A DNA stretch of 64,000 nucleotides from Branchiostoma floridae (GCF_000003815.2 NC_049986.1:16357172-16421171), one strand, 5' to 3'; shown: positions 23,601 to 35,554, counted from the stretch's first letter. Numbers and translations are program-made. Notes: a model not told the origin generated them from the sequence alone.

Positions 23601-26600
23601 AAAATGGCCATAGGTGGTAAATTTTCCTATTTGCTTTTGTAGATGCTGCTAATCTGGAGGTGAGTGAGATCACAGATAAAGGCCAGTCCAGCCAAGCTGC
23701 AGTGAGAACTCCAGAGGATGAGTTCCACAACACAACTGCTAATCTCACAGGTACAGTACTCTCTCAACTAGCAATCTTTACTGGTACATATTCGAATGAA
23801 AGCTCATCTGTGTTGGTAGAATCTATAGGTCTACAATTTGAGATTTCTTCCAACACTTTCATGTTTTGATCAAAGCTCAATTTACCTTGCGCTTACTTCT
23901 TAAAGCTCAAATTGTAAAACGTTTACTGGTAGCCTGGAATCCAGCCGTATTTTGCTTTGGTCGCTCCCCTGAGGTACGCTTCCTGCCAATACGTCTGGCC
24001 TTCGTTACCATTCTAACGATCGGCATTTGAATATTCGCAGAGATTTTCTGCAAGATTTCTGTTTGGATGGTTCAAGCGCTCGTTCGAACAGGCGTTCTAT
24101 CATCATCAACGACCCATCTTCTTCGAGACTATTGGAACGATCTGATAAATCAAACTTTTGCCACACTCGGTTGGCAATAGCGCTATTCAAACATCCTTTC
24201 CGTTGAGAAAAGCCTCTAAGGTCTTTGTTTGCTCGTTTTAGTGAAGAAATTCCGGGTAATTTGCTGCGTAGTTCAGGCATTATGAACGTCTGACGCGGTG
24301 GTCATGTTGATGATAATGGTACGGCTGTTCGAACGAGCGCTTGAACCATCCATAATTCAGCCAATCAGAATTTTCTGCGAATATTCAAATGCCGATCGTT
24401 CGAATGGTAACAAAGGCCAGTCGTATTGGCAGGAAGCGTACCTCAGGGGAGCGACCAAAGCACAAGACGGCTGGATTCCAGGCTAGTTTACTGGTACTTA
24501 TTTGGGAAATACCACGGGAGTGAAGCGTTTCTTGTAATGGTGGTCAGGAAGGTTAGCTCTCTCTAGTAGATATTTGGAAAAACTCCTGATGGTGAGAAAT
24601 ACTACACATGTATTTCATTTCCACATAACTTTAGCAAAGATTTCTTTATGTCAGCATGAAAATGTCTCTTTTAGCTTTTCTCAGAATTCATACCTAATTC
24701 TAGTAATAACAGGGCCACTTGTCACTAGTAGTATATTTCTATTTTATTGTTGTGGTTCCCTCATTGGTGATTTTTTCTGTGACCTCTGACCCCCAGGAGC
24801 CGCCAGGTATCCCCAGGAAGGATTGGTCACGCCTGACCAGGACGGCCAACAGGAGATCTCCGACCAGTTTCAAACTGACCAATCAGACTCCAACCTGATA
24901 TCCTACGACACTGCCAAGTCCGCTGCCACCTTCATGGCGAGGGTGAAACAAATCCGCGGTCACGTAACGTCGGACACCATAGTAGACCCGTCGGAGCTAC
25001 CCAGGATGAGGTACAAGTCGTATCCGCCCTTGACCAGAGGTGAGATATTTGTGCCCGCCGATTCAGCAATGATCAGCCCAAACGTGCCAAGTGCATTCAA
25101 GAGGCCAGCCAACCTCGCCAAGCTGAGGATCCCTCCGTTAGATGAGTCCAACGGAAGCGTGATGGACATTTCGGTCACGGACACCTCAGATGATGTTGTT
25201 ACAGACTCATTGCCTGAGGATGTAGAAAAGCCGCTAACCCAAGACAATAGCTTTGAAGGAAAGACTTGTGAAAGGGTTGGAGTGCTAGAACTTCAGCAAG
25301 AAAAAGTGCAGCAAAGACTTCAAGAAGAACTGGAGGAGAAAGAGAAAGGCTTCACACCCATTCAGGAAGAGGAGGCCAGAATGGACACAAGTACGCCACA
25401 CAAAGTGCGTGACTCCGTAACACAGACTGTCACGGAACCTTACGAGCACCTGATCCCGCTGGCTCTACAGTTTCTACCTGGCGTGAGACAAGGAGAACAC
25501 AGTCTGGACCATGCCATTCCTGCTGACGGGGAGGAGAAGGGTCCTCACCCCTCACAGAGGGACAGTGTAGTGGCAATGTTTAGTGAGGTTTCTCCTTTAG
25601 AAGTGTTAGATAGACACATCCAGCTGGGAGGGGATGTCCACTCCAAGGAACTCAGCAGAATTCCACTGGTCAACATGGACTCCATCAACTGGACACATTT
25701 TGGAGGTACTGTTCCTTTCCTTTAAATCTGTGTATGTCTCGTGTATGTGCAGTCTTGTTGGAAGTACAAAGAACTATTGAAACCTGGGTTGTGGTCTTGG
25801 CTTTCTTCTTTAGGACTCAAAATTTATCTACCCCTGGTAAATGTTATTGTGCCAATTTCCTCCTAAGTGCCTACCTTGCATGTGGTATGTTACTGGTTCA
25901 ATCATACCAAAGACTTTAGAAATGGAGAATGCTGCTTAGAACTCAGCATTCATTGGAAAGTGCCAGGTAGTTAAACACACACCATTAACAGTGGACTAAA
26001 CCCTGCTTTAGTGCTTGTACAGCTGTGTAGAGAAGGCCATCCTACATGTATAAACCTTATGAATGTGATGTGGAAAGGATTTAAGTCATTCAGGGCTCAA
26101 AATACCACCTGCATATGCAGGTTAGTGCAGGTAAAATTGGAGCTGTGCAGGTATTTTTGGTGTCTACCCTCACCAAACCCTTACTGGGAAAGTATAAAAG
26201 AAAAAAATAACAATGGTTCCTGGACAATTTTAGTATGATCCATACTTCCTAAATTCAGGGTGGTGCAGATAAAGTTGTCTGGTGCAGGTAATTTTCAATG
26301 CTACCTGCACCAGTGCAGGTATACAGAAACAAGCATTTTGAGCCCTGTCATTGAAATGTGACTCACTCACAGGAGCGCCTCCTGCCGATGAGGTGACCAT
26401 TCTGAAGGACCAGCTCCTGCTGCTCCATAACCAGCTGCTGTTTGAGAGGCACAAGCGAGATCTACACGCCCAGCGGAACAGACGCCTGCTCGGGAAAACC
26501 TTCAAGGCCCGCGCCATGGAGGAACAGAACGTCGCCATGCAGGATCAGGTATGTGTGCTCAGGGTCCTCCCCAGAGGATGGAATAGCGGAGGCCCTCCAA

Positions 26601-29600
26601 TATACTCCTAGCCCAGGTCCACTATACTGCTTTTCAAATTTAGTGTGTTTCTTAACCTCCTTGCTAAAATGAATGACAATTCACAGACTTTTGTGCCAAG
26701 TGGCATCACTTTTCCAGTGGGCATTGTCTGCAAAAACTTGTGAATGGGCGATGATCAAAACAAAAGTAGTTTTGCCACTTCACAACAAAGGAATCACAAT
26801 AATATATTATACTTGTACTACTTGTAGAATTTGACATCCTCTGTCATTGCAAAATGAACCCATTTTCATGAAAGCGCTCCACGTTGGGTCGGGTTATTTT
26901 TGGCAGCCCCTCCACTATACTAAAAAATTCTGGGGAGAACCCTGTGTGCTGATGTATGTTTGTGTGGTGGTTTAATGTTTTTGCAATAACCTCCTCCCCG
27001 CAAACTTAAAACCACTGAAATTTTTTTTTAGTAAAACGTCTTCTTCCCGCCTCCATATGGTCAAAAGCAATTAAGAGTCTATAGTGACCACCTGTCCACA
27101 TAGTACAGATTTTATCAGTCCATGAGTGGTCTTCTTGAGCAGTTTTGACTCTACCCGGTACAAATTATTGGGCCTATATAATAAATATGTTGAGAGGTTG
27201 ACATTCCAAGAAATTGAAAAACTGTTTTTCTCTTGCGCATCTGTTTCTCCCTTGCGCATCTGTTTCTCTCTTGCGCATCTGTTTCTCTCTTGCGCATCTG
27301 TTTCTCTCTTGTGCGCCTGTTTCTGTCTTGCGCACCTGTTTCTCTTTTGCGCACCTGTTTCTGTCTAGCGCATCTGTTTCTCCCTTGCGCACCTGTTTCT
27401 CTCTTGCGCACCTGTTTCTCTCTTGCGCACCTGTTTCTCTCTTGCGCACCTGTTTCTGTCTAGCACACCTGTTTCCCTCTTGCGCATCTGTTTCTCTTTC
27501 ACACACCTGTTTCTGTCTGGCGCACCTGCTTCTCTCTTGCGCATCTGTTTCTCTCTTGCGCACCTGTTTCTCTCTTCCGCATCTGTTTCTCTCTTGCGCA
27601 TCTGTTTCTCTCTTGCGCACCTGTTTCTCTCTTGCGCACCTGTTTCTGTCTAGCGCACCTGTTTCTGTCTTCCTTTATTCCTTTATTAAGATACCCTTTA
27701 GCCCGTAGGGCTAGTCTTCCAGGGTTCGAACAGATACACCACAAACATACTTGTATATATATACATAACAGATAAAAACATTCACAATCATAAAAAAAAC
27801 AACTATCAACTTGAGAATACATGATGGTAGATTGCCGTTTTAAATCGTGAAATGTTTGGCAGGGATTTGATGTGTGGCGGTAGGACATTCCATAGACTGA
27901 TGGCACGGTAGAGAAAAGTTCGTTTTTTTTAGTTTGTTTTGGGCTTAGGTAGTTTAAAACTGAAGGAATCGGATAATCTAGTTGAATATGTGTGGGTAGA
28001 ATGGACAGGGACGATGGAGCTGTAAATGTTATGGGGCTCCTTACTGACAAGTATTCTGAAAAACATAGTCAAAGTGCTGATGGCGAAGCGCATCTGTTTC
28101 TCTCTTGCGCACCTGTTTCTGTCTAGTGCATCTGTTTCTCTCTTGCGCATCTGTTTCTCTCTTGCGCATCCGTTTCTCTCTTGCGCATCTGTTTCTCTCT
28201 TGTGCACCTGTTTCTCTCTTGCGCATCTGTTTCTCTCTTGCGCATCTGTTTCTCCCTTGCGCATCTGTTTCTCCCTTGCGCATCTGTTTCTCTCTTGCGC
28301 ATCTGTTTCTCTCTTGCGCATCTGTTTCTCTCTTCTGCACCTGTTTCTCTCTTGTGCATCTGTTTCTCTCTTGCGCATCTGTTTCTCTCTTGCACATCTG
28401 TTTCTCTCTTGCGCATCTGTTTCTCTCTTGTGCACCTGTTTCTCTCTTGCGCATCTGTTTCTCTCTTGCGCATCTGTTTCTCTCTTGCGCATCTGTTTCT
28501 CTCTTGCGCACCTGTTTCTCTCTTGTGCATCTGTTTCTCTCTTGCGCATCTGTTTCTCTCTTGTGCGTCTGTTTCTCTCTTGCGCACCTGTTTCTGTCTA
28601 GCGCATCTGTTTCTCTCTTGCGCATCTGTTTCTCTCTTGCGCATCTGTTTCTCTCTTGCGCACCTGTTTCTCTTTCAAGCACCTATTTCTCTGTCGCGCA
28701 CCTGTTTCAGGTGCCCAAGAGAGAAACAGATGTGCAAGAAAGAAACAGCTTCACAAGAGAGAAGCAGGTGCGCAAGAGAGAAACAGGGGAAAGAGAAATA
28801 GGAGCAAGAGAGAAGCTGGTGCGCGAGCGAAACAGGTGCGCGAGAGAGAAACAGGTGCGCGACAGAAACAGGTGCGCGACAGAGAAATAGGTGCTCGAAA
28901 CAGAAATAGGTGTGCAGTAAATGCAGAAACTTTCACAGTGGTTCAATGTTCGCGGTTTTTGCAGTGGCCGCTTCACCGCAAACTTAAAAGCACCGCAAAC
29001 ATTTTTCCATGGCAGTAAGAGACTAGGGTGCATGGTGCTACCGCGAACTTAAAACCACCACGAAAAGTCCCTTTTCCCACTACGGCAAAGTTAAATCCCC
29101 GCGAACTTTTTCAGTTACTTTTTCAGTTACATTTTTCAGTTTGCATTTACAGTAATTTTGTCTTCAACTTTCCCCCAACTGTTGCAGTTACAACTGCAGG
29201 AGAGGGAGATCGGGAGTCAGAAGGGAGAGCTGAGACAGCTGTGGGAGCAGAGGAAGGACCTGATGGAGAGGCTGGAGAGGAAAGATGCAGAACTACAGCT
29301 GAACACCAGGCAGTACCAACAGGGGCAGGACAGACTACATGCACAGGTTAGAATTTGATATCAATAATTGCTGTTGCATACTGCTAATTAGACTGTTTTT
29401 TTTATGTTCTTGATCATTCAAATGTAGCTGACATTCTTTTCTACATGCACAGGTTACAAATGACTTTGAACTCGTTACCAATGGTTTTCCCATATACATG
29501 TGTGGCTATTCCTAGATCCATGAGCCCAATTACAGTATATTATTCATTAGAAAAACACACTTTTTTGTACCCTTTTCCACAATTAAGGCATGTTTCAGTG

Positions 29601-32600
29601 TTACTTATGTTCCTCAGTCTGGATGAATGTTTTGAATTAATAGCGAAGGCTAGTTGGGCAACCTTGGCTGCCTATATCAGCCAATTGAATAAACAATAAA
29701 CAAAATATAAATGTAGAAACTTCTTTGAATGGTTTTCGTTTCTTTTACCAAAAAATAGTAGGTATAGAAGTCTCATAAATGGCCTTGAAAACAAGTATCT
29801 AAAAATTCCCCATGTTGTCCTTGCTAACAGGTTGAAGACTTGAAACTGTCCATGGCAGCTAAGGAGGAACATCTGGAGAGACTTAAGAAAGACTTGAAGG
29901 CGTCGAGCGCTCGTCTGTTCACCATGGAGAGTGAGCTGTGTGACATGGCGGAGAAGGTCGCTCAGACAGAGGACCTCAGACAACAGGTGGAGGCTCTCAA
30001 CAGGTAAGCACTCTTTTTTTTATTTGTTTGTGTTACATAAGGCACTAGATCTATCTATATCTATATCTATCTAGCCAGTATAACCGTGTAACACACCAGC
30101 TTCGTCACACAAGAGCTGAGCAACAATACAGTGGCCAAAATTGGATTTGTGTTACACTTGATTTCATGATTTAGGATGTATGATTTGCAAGACAGCAAAG
30201 GACAAAAAATTTGGCAATCTTTCAAATCTTTGATCACTTTGTGGCGTGACACATCAGTTTCTGTCCGTAACTACAAGCTACGTAAACCATGCTGATAGCA
30301 TGTAATGCAATACAATGCAAAAATAAATCAAGCAACTGGATAAATCCTCTGAAGAGTCAGATGTTTCAGATAGCATCCACTAACTTTCATCAGTGACTGA
30401 GCAGGTATTAGATCAATGTCCCACCTGGATGTCTTACCATCATTGACAAACCAAATTCATCTTAAAGGTTTGATCCACTCACACCAGGAAGGACCCCTAT
30501 TCTTATCAATAACATTTCATTTGAAAAATCATGCCCGAAGGCTAATTGCATGTACACTCTCAAAGACTAAGTAGAAAATAGTGTAATACATACATGTAGC
30601 ACTATGGTAGTGTCTAATCTACTAAATGGTACAATGTATACTATTGTCGGCTTTGACTTCTATCAATAAGTGTGGCTCTCCTAAAACACAGTATTTCATG
30701 ATCAACAGCTTTACGTCAGTCTAAGAAGGAGTCCCTTACCAAAGCTAGTTTCTCATTTTCACCCAAAGTCAGCACCCATCACACTGACACTGTGTAACAT
30801 TGTTGTGTGTTACTACAGACAACTGTTGCTGATGGGTGAACTCCAACAGAAGTATGACGACAGACTGGACCTGATGAAGTTTACAAACAACAAGGAGGCC
30901 AACTGTAGCGCTCAGCTGGCTGCTGCCAAGGCAGAACTAGCAGGTGAGCTGGTCATTCTTGGAAAGAAACTGGAAAGGATTGTCAAACTGAACAATAATT
31001 GGTAGATATGCCTGTCTATAATTGGGGCTACACTTGTCTTTTGGAAGGGATGTAGAGTGGGGGCCCCATGTTCCAGGAGTTGCCTTAAGCACCTTAAGGG
31101 AAAGGGCCAGCAGCCCCTCCCTGTAAAAGTATACCCTGCTACAGAAACATTAAGGCCCAGGAAAAAAAAAGTTTTGTGTTTCCAGTTTCAGTCATGAAAA
31201 AAGTTGGGGTCCGTAGGTAGGGATTATCTTTTTTTCTGGTAATTTTTAGGCTGGCCAAAAGTCTAGTGATACATAGTACAATACAGTGTTGAACAAAGTA
31301 AACTCAAATACATGAGGATGCTTGTCTCTCAATGTCAAACTTCAATTTTAATTTTATAGATACATTTATGCTTTATTTGATAGGACAAGCAGTGTTTTTT
31401 TTTTCAATAGGAAGCAGGCTGAATACAAATTCTAATCTTGTCCCTTCATGTCCCAGGTTTGAGAGAGACCCTCCACACAGAGCGAACGGAACGGGAGATG
31501 GCTAAGCGGAGAATCTCGGAGCTGGAGGAGATGCTGGGAAACAGGGAGGTGGTGGGGCTGGAGCAGAAGCGCATGTTGGAGAGTGTGAAGAGCCTCTCCC
31601 GTGGACAGCTCCAGGCCATGGAGCAGAAGTACAACTCCCTGAAGAGGATATGTCAGCAGATGGAGAACCAGATACTCAAGCTCTACAGTAAACTAGAGGG
31701 GAAGGGATACCACAGGTAATGTATACCAAAATTGTTTGCTGGAAACTTATTATCAATGCCATTATGAAGCAGTTTTTCCTTGTATTTTAAATACAATGTT
31801 CAAAGAACTTTTAATCAGTCTTTCCTTCCTTTAAACGTATCCGGTAGTAGATTGGGAAACTCTTAGGTCCTTATATGTTTTGGTTCTCTTAAGGTTTTTC
31901 TTAGTTCATTTAGAACCAAAGGTTATGTTTTTGGTAGCATTTGTGTGTGTGTAATGTTTGTGTGTTTGTGGACATACAGCATAACTCAATAATGCCTGGA
32001 TAGATTGTTTTGATATTTTTGTAGCTGTTTGACTACAAGAAACTGTGTGCATTGATCATAAGAGCATCAAATATTTCTTTATTTGTCTGTGCAGAAATCG
32101 GGAGAAGCTGTCCAGTGAAAATATCTCCATGGGTAAGAGTCAACCGGAGAGGCAGGTTTCACAGGACGTAGCCAGTAGCGAATCTGAGAGTAGCGAATCC
32201 CAGAGTTCTATAGATAGCGTCAAACGGTTGCAGCCCCCTCCGGAAGATTCAAGCGAGCAACGATCCTCACCCAACACGACGTTCGGATGGGTACAAGGCT
32301 CGGACAGTTCCGTACGCGGTAGGATGAAGAGTGCTTTCGAGGAGGACGGCCTGTCGCTGACGAGCTCAGAAAGGTTGCAATCCGAGGACATACAAGAAGA
32401 GACTGACGGCAAGGAAAAAAGCCAGGAGATTTCTCGTGAAGGGGCAAAACATAAAGGAGAGTGGACTGGGGAGGGGGCCCGGGGGGCGCAGTCGGAGGAA
32501 GGGTACCGGAGAACCAGCACGATAGGTAGTCGTTCAACTCTGAGCGAAGACAGGAGTCTGGCCTCCATGGCGGACTTGGACGGAAGTCTTTACAGCGAGA

Positions 32601-32665
32601 CCACGAGCATGTCGTCAAGCGGAGCACGCGGTTTTACGGACACCTACGACAGTGGATATGCATAG
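17605..32665 (+). CDS. TSC1: Hamartin (TSC1), complete gene of 16 coding exons
   Basis: Hamartin is the scaffold of the TSC1-TSC2-TBC1D7 complex that keeps Rheb inactive and so restrains mTORC1 at the lysosome. Exons: 17605-17713, 18245-18348, 19255-19413, 19871-20015, 20611-20765, 21193-21266, 21761-21939, 22630-23385, 23643-23750, 24797-25705, 26373-26548, 29188-29346, 29831-30003, 30819-30943, 31457-31715, 32095-32665. All junctions are AG/GT and phases close: 4161 bp, 1386 residues (human 1164). Residues 1-308 form the helical N-terminal core, with [16 protein letters not shown] and [17 protein letters not shown] nearly as in human. Exon 9 has [14 protein letters not shown]. Exon 11 ends in [17 protein letters not shown] and NWTHFGG. 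Residues about 900-1196 are the coiled coil ([24 protein letters not shown]). The C-tail is Ser/Glu-rich and ends DTYDSGYA. The extra length is in the low-complexity exons 9, 11 and the tail. The start at 17605 gives the conserved [12 protein letters not shown] opening. Confidence 0.97.
18002..18185. mobile_element. MITE of the CTGTAAATGC family, copy A
   Basis: The termini are CTGTAAATGC and GCATTTACAG, flanked by TA on both sides, which suits a Tc1/mariner-type TA target. The interior has GCGGTGGTTTTAAG and AAAACCGCGAAC blocks shared with copies at 28916-29152 and 54067-54204. It ends 59 bp before TSC1 exon 18245. Confidence 0.85.
18757..19254 (+). pseudogene. Three decayed tandem copies of the next TSC1 exon's 5' half
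   Basis: The acceptor plus the first 70-80 bp of exon 19255-19413 are repeated three times upstream, with exon-like starts at 18794, 18940 and 19099 (spacing 146, 159 and 156 bp to the real exon). Each copy keeps a pyrimidine-rich acceptor (TTGTTTCGCAG, CTGTTTTGCAG, CGTTGTTTGCAG) and the CTGTCCAAGCTACAGCAGTA region. Copy 1 has a 14-bp-scale insertion, copy 2 stays open, and copy 3 has an in-frame TAG. None keeps the distal half or the donor, so a spliced product would be broken. They are non-functional duplications and potential decoy acceptors. Confidence 0.88.
21967..22265 (+). repeat. Interspersed repeat, copy 2 (TSC1 intron)
   Basis: This is the inverted partner of 9755-10055, sharing CCAAACAAATAAGGTCAACG, TGGCTGTCACCATGGTTACC, GGTTACATAATGTAGCAAAT and GCTCGGGTCACTA. 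It begins with the palindromic CCTTCATGGAAGG. It lies between TSC1 exons 21761-21939 and 22630-23385. Confidence 0.6.
23930..24485. mobile_element. TAGCCTGG element with long inverted repeats and 9-bp target duplication
   Basis: The left end is TAGCCTGGAATCCAGCCGT and the right end ACGGCTGGATTCCAGGCTA, continuing as inverted copies for about 130-150 bp (GGTACGCTTCCTGCCAATAC pairs with its complement; GGTTCAAGCGCTCGTTCGAA likewise). GTTTACTGG flanks both sides (23921-23929 and 24486-24494). A 9-bp duplication suits a Mutator-like element. The 240-bp core has a minus-strand open frame without a recognisable transposase. It lies in the TSC1 intron before exon 24797. Confidence 0.9.
26091..26347. 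mobile_element. hAT-like MITE next to a TSC1 splice acceptor
   Basis: The left end is CAGGGCTCAAAATACC and the right end GCATTTTGAGCCCTG; TCATT flanks both sides (26086-26090 and 26348-26352). CAGGG-type ends are typical of hAT elements, whose target duplication is normally 8 bp, so the 5-bp match makes the class uncertain. The interior repeats GTGCAGGTA(A/T). A decayed copy lies near 42558-42660. The element stops 25 bp before TSC1 exon 26373-26548. Confidence 0.75.
27225..27670. repeat. 19-bp minisatellite, left block
   Basis: About 23 units of CTGTTTCTCTCTTGCGCAT, with variants GCGCACC, TCTAGCGCA and CCCTTGCGCA. It lies in the large TSC1 intron (26549-29187). The unit length is not a multiple of three and contains no stop in most frames, so every frame on both strands stays open and yields Arg/Glu- or Ser/Leu-rich pseudo-proteins that are not genes. 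Confidence 0.97.
27671..28087 (-). mobile_element. LINE 3' end inserted in the minisatellite
   Basis: On the minus strand this reads the end of a non-LTR retrotransposon polyprotein: [15 protein letters not shown], then, after a frameshift and stop at an A-run (near 27930), [20 protein letters not shown] and the terminal YHHVFSS before a stop. The SLWNVLP-type motif is typical of LINE ORF2 C-termini. The 3' end carries AATAAAGGAATAAAGGAAG. It is 5'-truncated and dead, and divides the 19-bp array in two. Confidence 0.82.
28088..28900. repeat. 19-bp minisatellite, right block, with inverted segment
   Basis: About 32 units of the same repeat run to about 28705. The orientation then flips: from about 28712 to 28900 some ten units read AGAGAGAAACAGGTGCGCA. 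The junction (around 28706-28712) is therefore the centre of a large imperfect palindrome. It abuts MITE copy B. Confidence 0.95.
28916..29152. mobile_element. MITE of the CTGTAAATGC family, copy B
   Basis: It is the longest copy: AGTAAATGCAGAAACTTTC at the left, TGCATTTACAG then TA at the right. The interior includes ATGTTCGCGGTTTTTGCAG, CCGCGAACTTAAAACCACC and CATGGCAGTAAGAGACTA. The left terminus has lost two bases. It ends 35 bp before TSC1 exon 29188-29346. Confidence 0.85.
30052..30106 (-). mobile_element. Old LINE 3' tail fragment
   Basis: CTATATCTATCTAGCCAGTATAACCG followed by TAACACACCAGCTTCG resembles the tails at 8881, 49217 and 51960, with more changes. It lies in a TSC1 intron. 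Confidence 0.5.
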
Positions 32666-34480
32666 TTAAAGACGATATTCTGGTATACTAAAAGGCATAT
32701 AACTTTTGATACTACAGTTGGTGTAGCAGGAATGACAATATAGCTTCTAAGTGTGTGGAAACTGAGCAATTTTGAAAAAGTTGCAATATTTAGAAAAGAA
32801 AAGCCATTGCCTATCCCTAGAAAAGGTTTGTAAGCAGTTGCATGGACTACGAAGTGAAAGTGCCTGTAAAGTGTTGGAAAGTGATGTTCTTGTTCTGATA
32901 CACTGTACAGTTGCTAGAGGTAGATGTTTTGAAAAGAGGATCATATTTTCTTTTAGTTTGAAACTTTTTGATAAACAGAGAAGACCGGGGAGAGATGTGA
33001 AAGTTTAGTTGTACAGGCAGAAAATTGAAAACATTTTATTTATTTTCAATAATTCTAATGGTGTGATTTTTTTCATGAATGTTAAGCAACTTATCATTCA
33101 GTTTCTTTTGTACTATTAAGCTTTTTTTTCCATTCCTTACTTTTCTTTTCTATAGCCTTCTTTCACACCGGAAAGCTTGTACAGTAGTATGCTTTTGTTA
33201 ACTTTATGCCAATTCTTTGCTTTCTTTCTATTAAACTTTTCTTTTCCATTTTCTTGACCTTCTTAGGGAAGGGTTGTATATAGCAAATTGCAAATTCTGA
33301 GAGTTTGTATTATTGAGGATATTTCTCAATTTGATGAATATGAATCATGTGAACTTTCTTGAAGTAGGCCTCTTGTATTAGTCTAGATATATACCCATGT
33401 CCTGCATCAAGTGTGAAAAAATACAGCTTACAAAATCAACAGATCAGTGGTTTTTGTTTTGGTGTCATACAGGTAAACCCCCAAAAATATTTTTCTTATT
33501 TTGAGTGGGAGTTTTGCTGCTGGTAAAAGTCTTGAAAGATAGCAATTATTTTTGAGAACAACTGAATGGTAGACTCTGAAATTCCATTAAATGTTGCGGT
33601 CTTTCACCTTTTAAAAAGTTATCAACCAATTTCTACCCTGTTTATAATGATATTTACAAAATGTCACAATTTCATAAGGGTGACTTGAAAAAGACTCATT
33701 CCAACTCTTACAAAAGAATTTTGAAGGTTTGAATGTAGTCAATTCAGACTAGAAGAGAACTTTAAAGTTACAAGTGTATTTGCGTTGAAAGACAATGGGA
33801 AAAGACGTGGAGCTGAAATAAAGAAAAACATATAATGTAGTTAGTTACCAGTCAAACCAATTAGTCTGTGTAACGCAAACTGCTGTCCATGGCTGTACCT
33901 GGCCCCTCTCTGCAGAGACTTCACAGCTGCAACAAATGAGATTTGAGCCGGCTACAAACCAATACATATATAGAACTTGACAAGCAAGGACAATGTTATA
34001 GCCCCATACTAACAGTTGAGAGAGAACAGTATTACTCTACATACAATGTGCATTTCCCTGTATTTCCAGATGATATAAGAATCCAGTGCTATGTTTTTAG
34101 AGTCTCACTTGTGTGAAGTAATTTTGTATTTGCCCAGTGTGCTGCAGCCTTAGACTGTGGACAATATTTCGTACATATACTACTGGTACTGATTCTTCAA
34201 TACACAAGAGCAATAGTACACTGTCAACTGTATGACCACCCATCGTGCTAGGAAATTCTGTGTCATGGCAGACCTGTTCAGATGCAACTCGAAACCTTAT
34301 GGAACATTAAGTGATATTTAGTATACAATGGTTATATTACAACCTGACTATGTTGAATGTTAGTGACAGGATTTGGATGGATAACCATGTCCCAACTTCA
34401 GTGGTTTTACAAAATCAAGTATGTAATAAATGCGAGTACATTGTATGTTCACACCATGAATAAACATTTTCATTGTGTTT
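32666..34480 (+). other. TSC1: TSC1 3' UTR with candidate poly(A) signals
   Basis: No open frame of note follows the TSC1 stop. AATAAA occurs at 33817-33822 and at 34459-34464; the latter is followed by a GT-rich TTGTGTTTGT stretch and is the better end. A short repeat (33863-33958) shared with 10377-10480 lies inside. Which site is used cannot be told from sequence. Confidence 0.5.
33863..33958. repeat. Short interspersed repeat, copy 2
   Basis: It shares TCTGTGTAACGCAAACT and GGCTGTACCTGGCCCCTC with 10377-10480 in the same orientation. Confidence 0.45.
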
Positions 34481-35149
34481 GTAAAATCTAACTTTTCCTG
34501 GCATTTTGATCCGCTGTTATGACATAATTGCTGCTCATAATTACAATTTGAAGGGTAATGAAAACGATTCGTACCAGAAAAAAGCAGTGTAGTTAAGTCT
34601 TAAGACATGAAATGTCATTAGACTTGTACATAAACATTGTATGCTGTTTTAAGTGGCTGCTGTGAAAATTTTGTGCACATTATGTGATAAACTAATAATA
34701 TTAAGGAAATGTTCTCATTTAGGCAATACGTGCAACGTTATAGGGAAACTAAACATAAAGCATATCACTGATTCAATAAATATTTGTGAAGAATTAAAAA
34801 TCTATTGAAACTGCATTGATTTGTGTTATTCTATGTATTTTCAATTAAAATAGAGTTTTTAAAACTAATGTTGCGTGTAATGAAATGTATTCATCTTTGA
34901 GGGTATTTCATGGTCTAATGCTTTTGCACCATTATGTCTGAAAAATATTTGATGAGTAGAATAAAACACGCTTGACATTTTACATCGATCACAACAAGAG
35001 GAAGTGGAAAGATGAGATGTTTAAGAATGGTAGTGCTGCTGCAGTTCAAAGACCACTTGCAAGGTGGCGTGCTTGCATAGTGTATGCAGTTACACTCTCT
35101 TTTCCTTGGGGCAGAAATCTAGGGATGGTCTGTTGCAGTTGACTAAAAA

Positions 35150-35510
35150 AATTGGGCACGGAAAGTAACCTTCATATGTATATATCATACACTACGAGTC
35201 AGACCTTTTTTGAACTGATAAAGTGCTTTTTTTTCTGATAACGTGAGATCTGACCGGTGACCCATGTGAAATAGAGGGCAGTTTAATCGAACGAACGTTG
35301 CAACAGAAAAAGGACATTTAGTTCCATGATTTATTTCCATTGCTCAAAAATTGGGCACAGAAAGTAGCCTTCATATCAGATACTATCAGACCTTTCTTGA
35401 CTAATAATGTGCTCTTTGTCTGATAACATGATAGACCTGACCACTGACCCATGACATGTGAAATCGAGGGCGATAGAAGGAACATGGCACCAGAAAAAAC
35501 GCATTATCAG
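35150..35510. repeat. Direct duplication of about 190 bp
   Basis: Two imperfect tandem copies, 35150-35310 and 35345-35510. Both contain TTGGGCAC(G/A)GAAAGTA, CCTTCATAT, TCAGACCTTT, GTGCT(T/C)TTT, TCTGATAACRTGA and TGTGAAAT(A/C)GAGGGC in the same order. Confidence 0.8.
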
Positions 35511-35554
35511 CCCTCTCTAAGGACATGTAGAACCCGCCAGGGAGACTACAGATC

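Noticed and set aside
24005..24280. 91-codon frame inside the TAGCCTGG element as a transposase
   Set aside because: Half of it reads the inverted-repeat arm and no catalytic motif is visible.
27174..28890. Open frames up to 261 codons on both strands ([14 protein letters not shown] and [14 protein letters not shown] repeats)
   Set aside because: The 19-bp minisatellite is open in all frames; the periodic peptides are by-products within a TSC1 intron.
27225..28900. CRISPR-like array
   Set aside because: Units are contiguous with no unique spacers, the genome is eukaryotic and no cas genes are present. The same applies to the arrays at 4660-6950 and 43470-44190.
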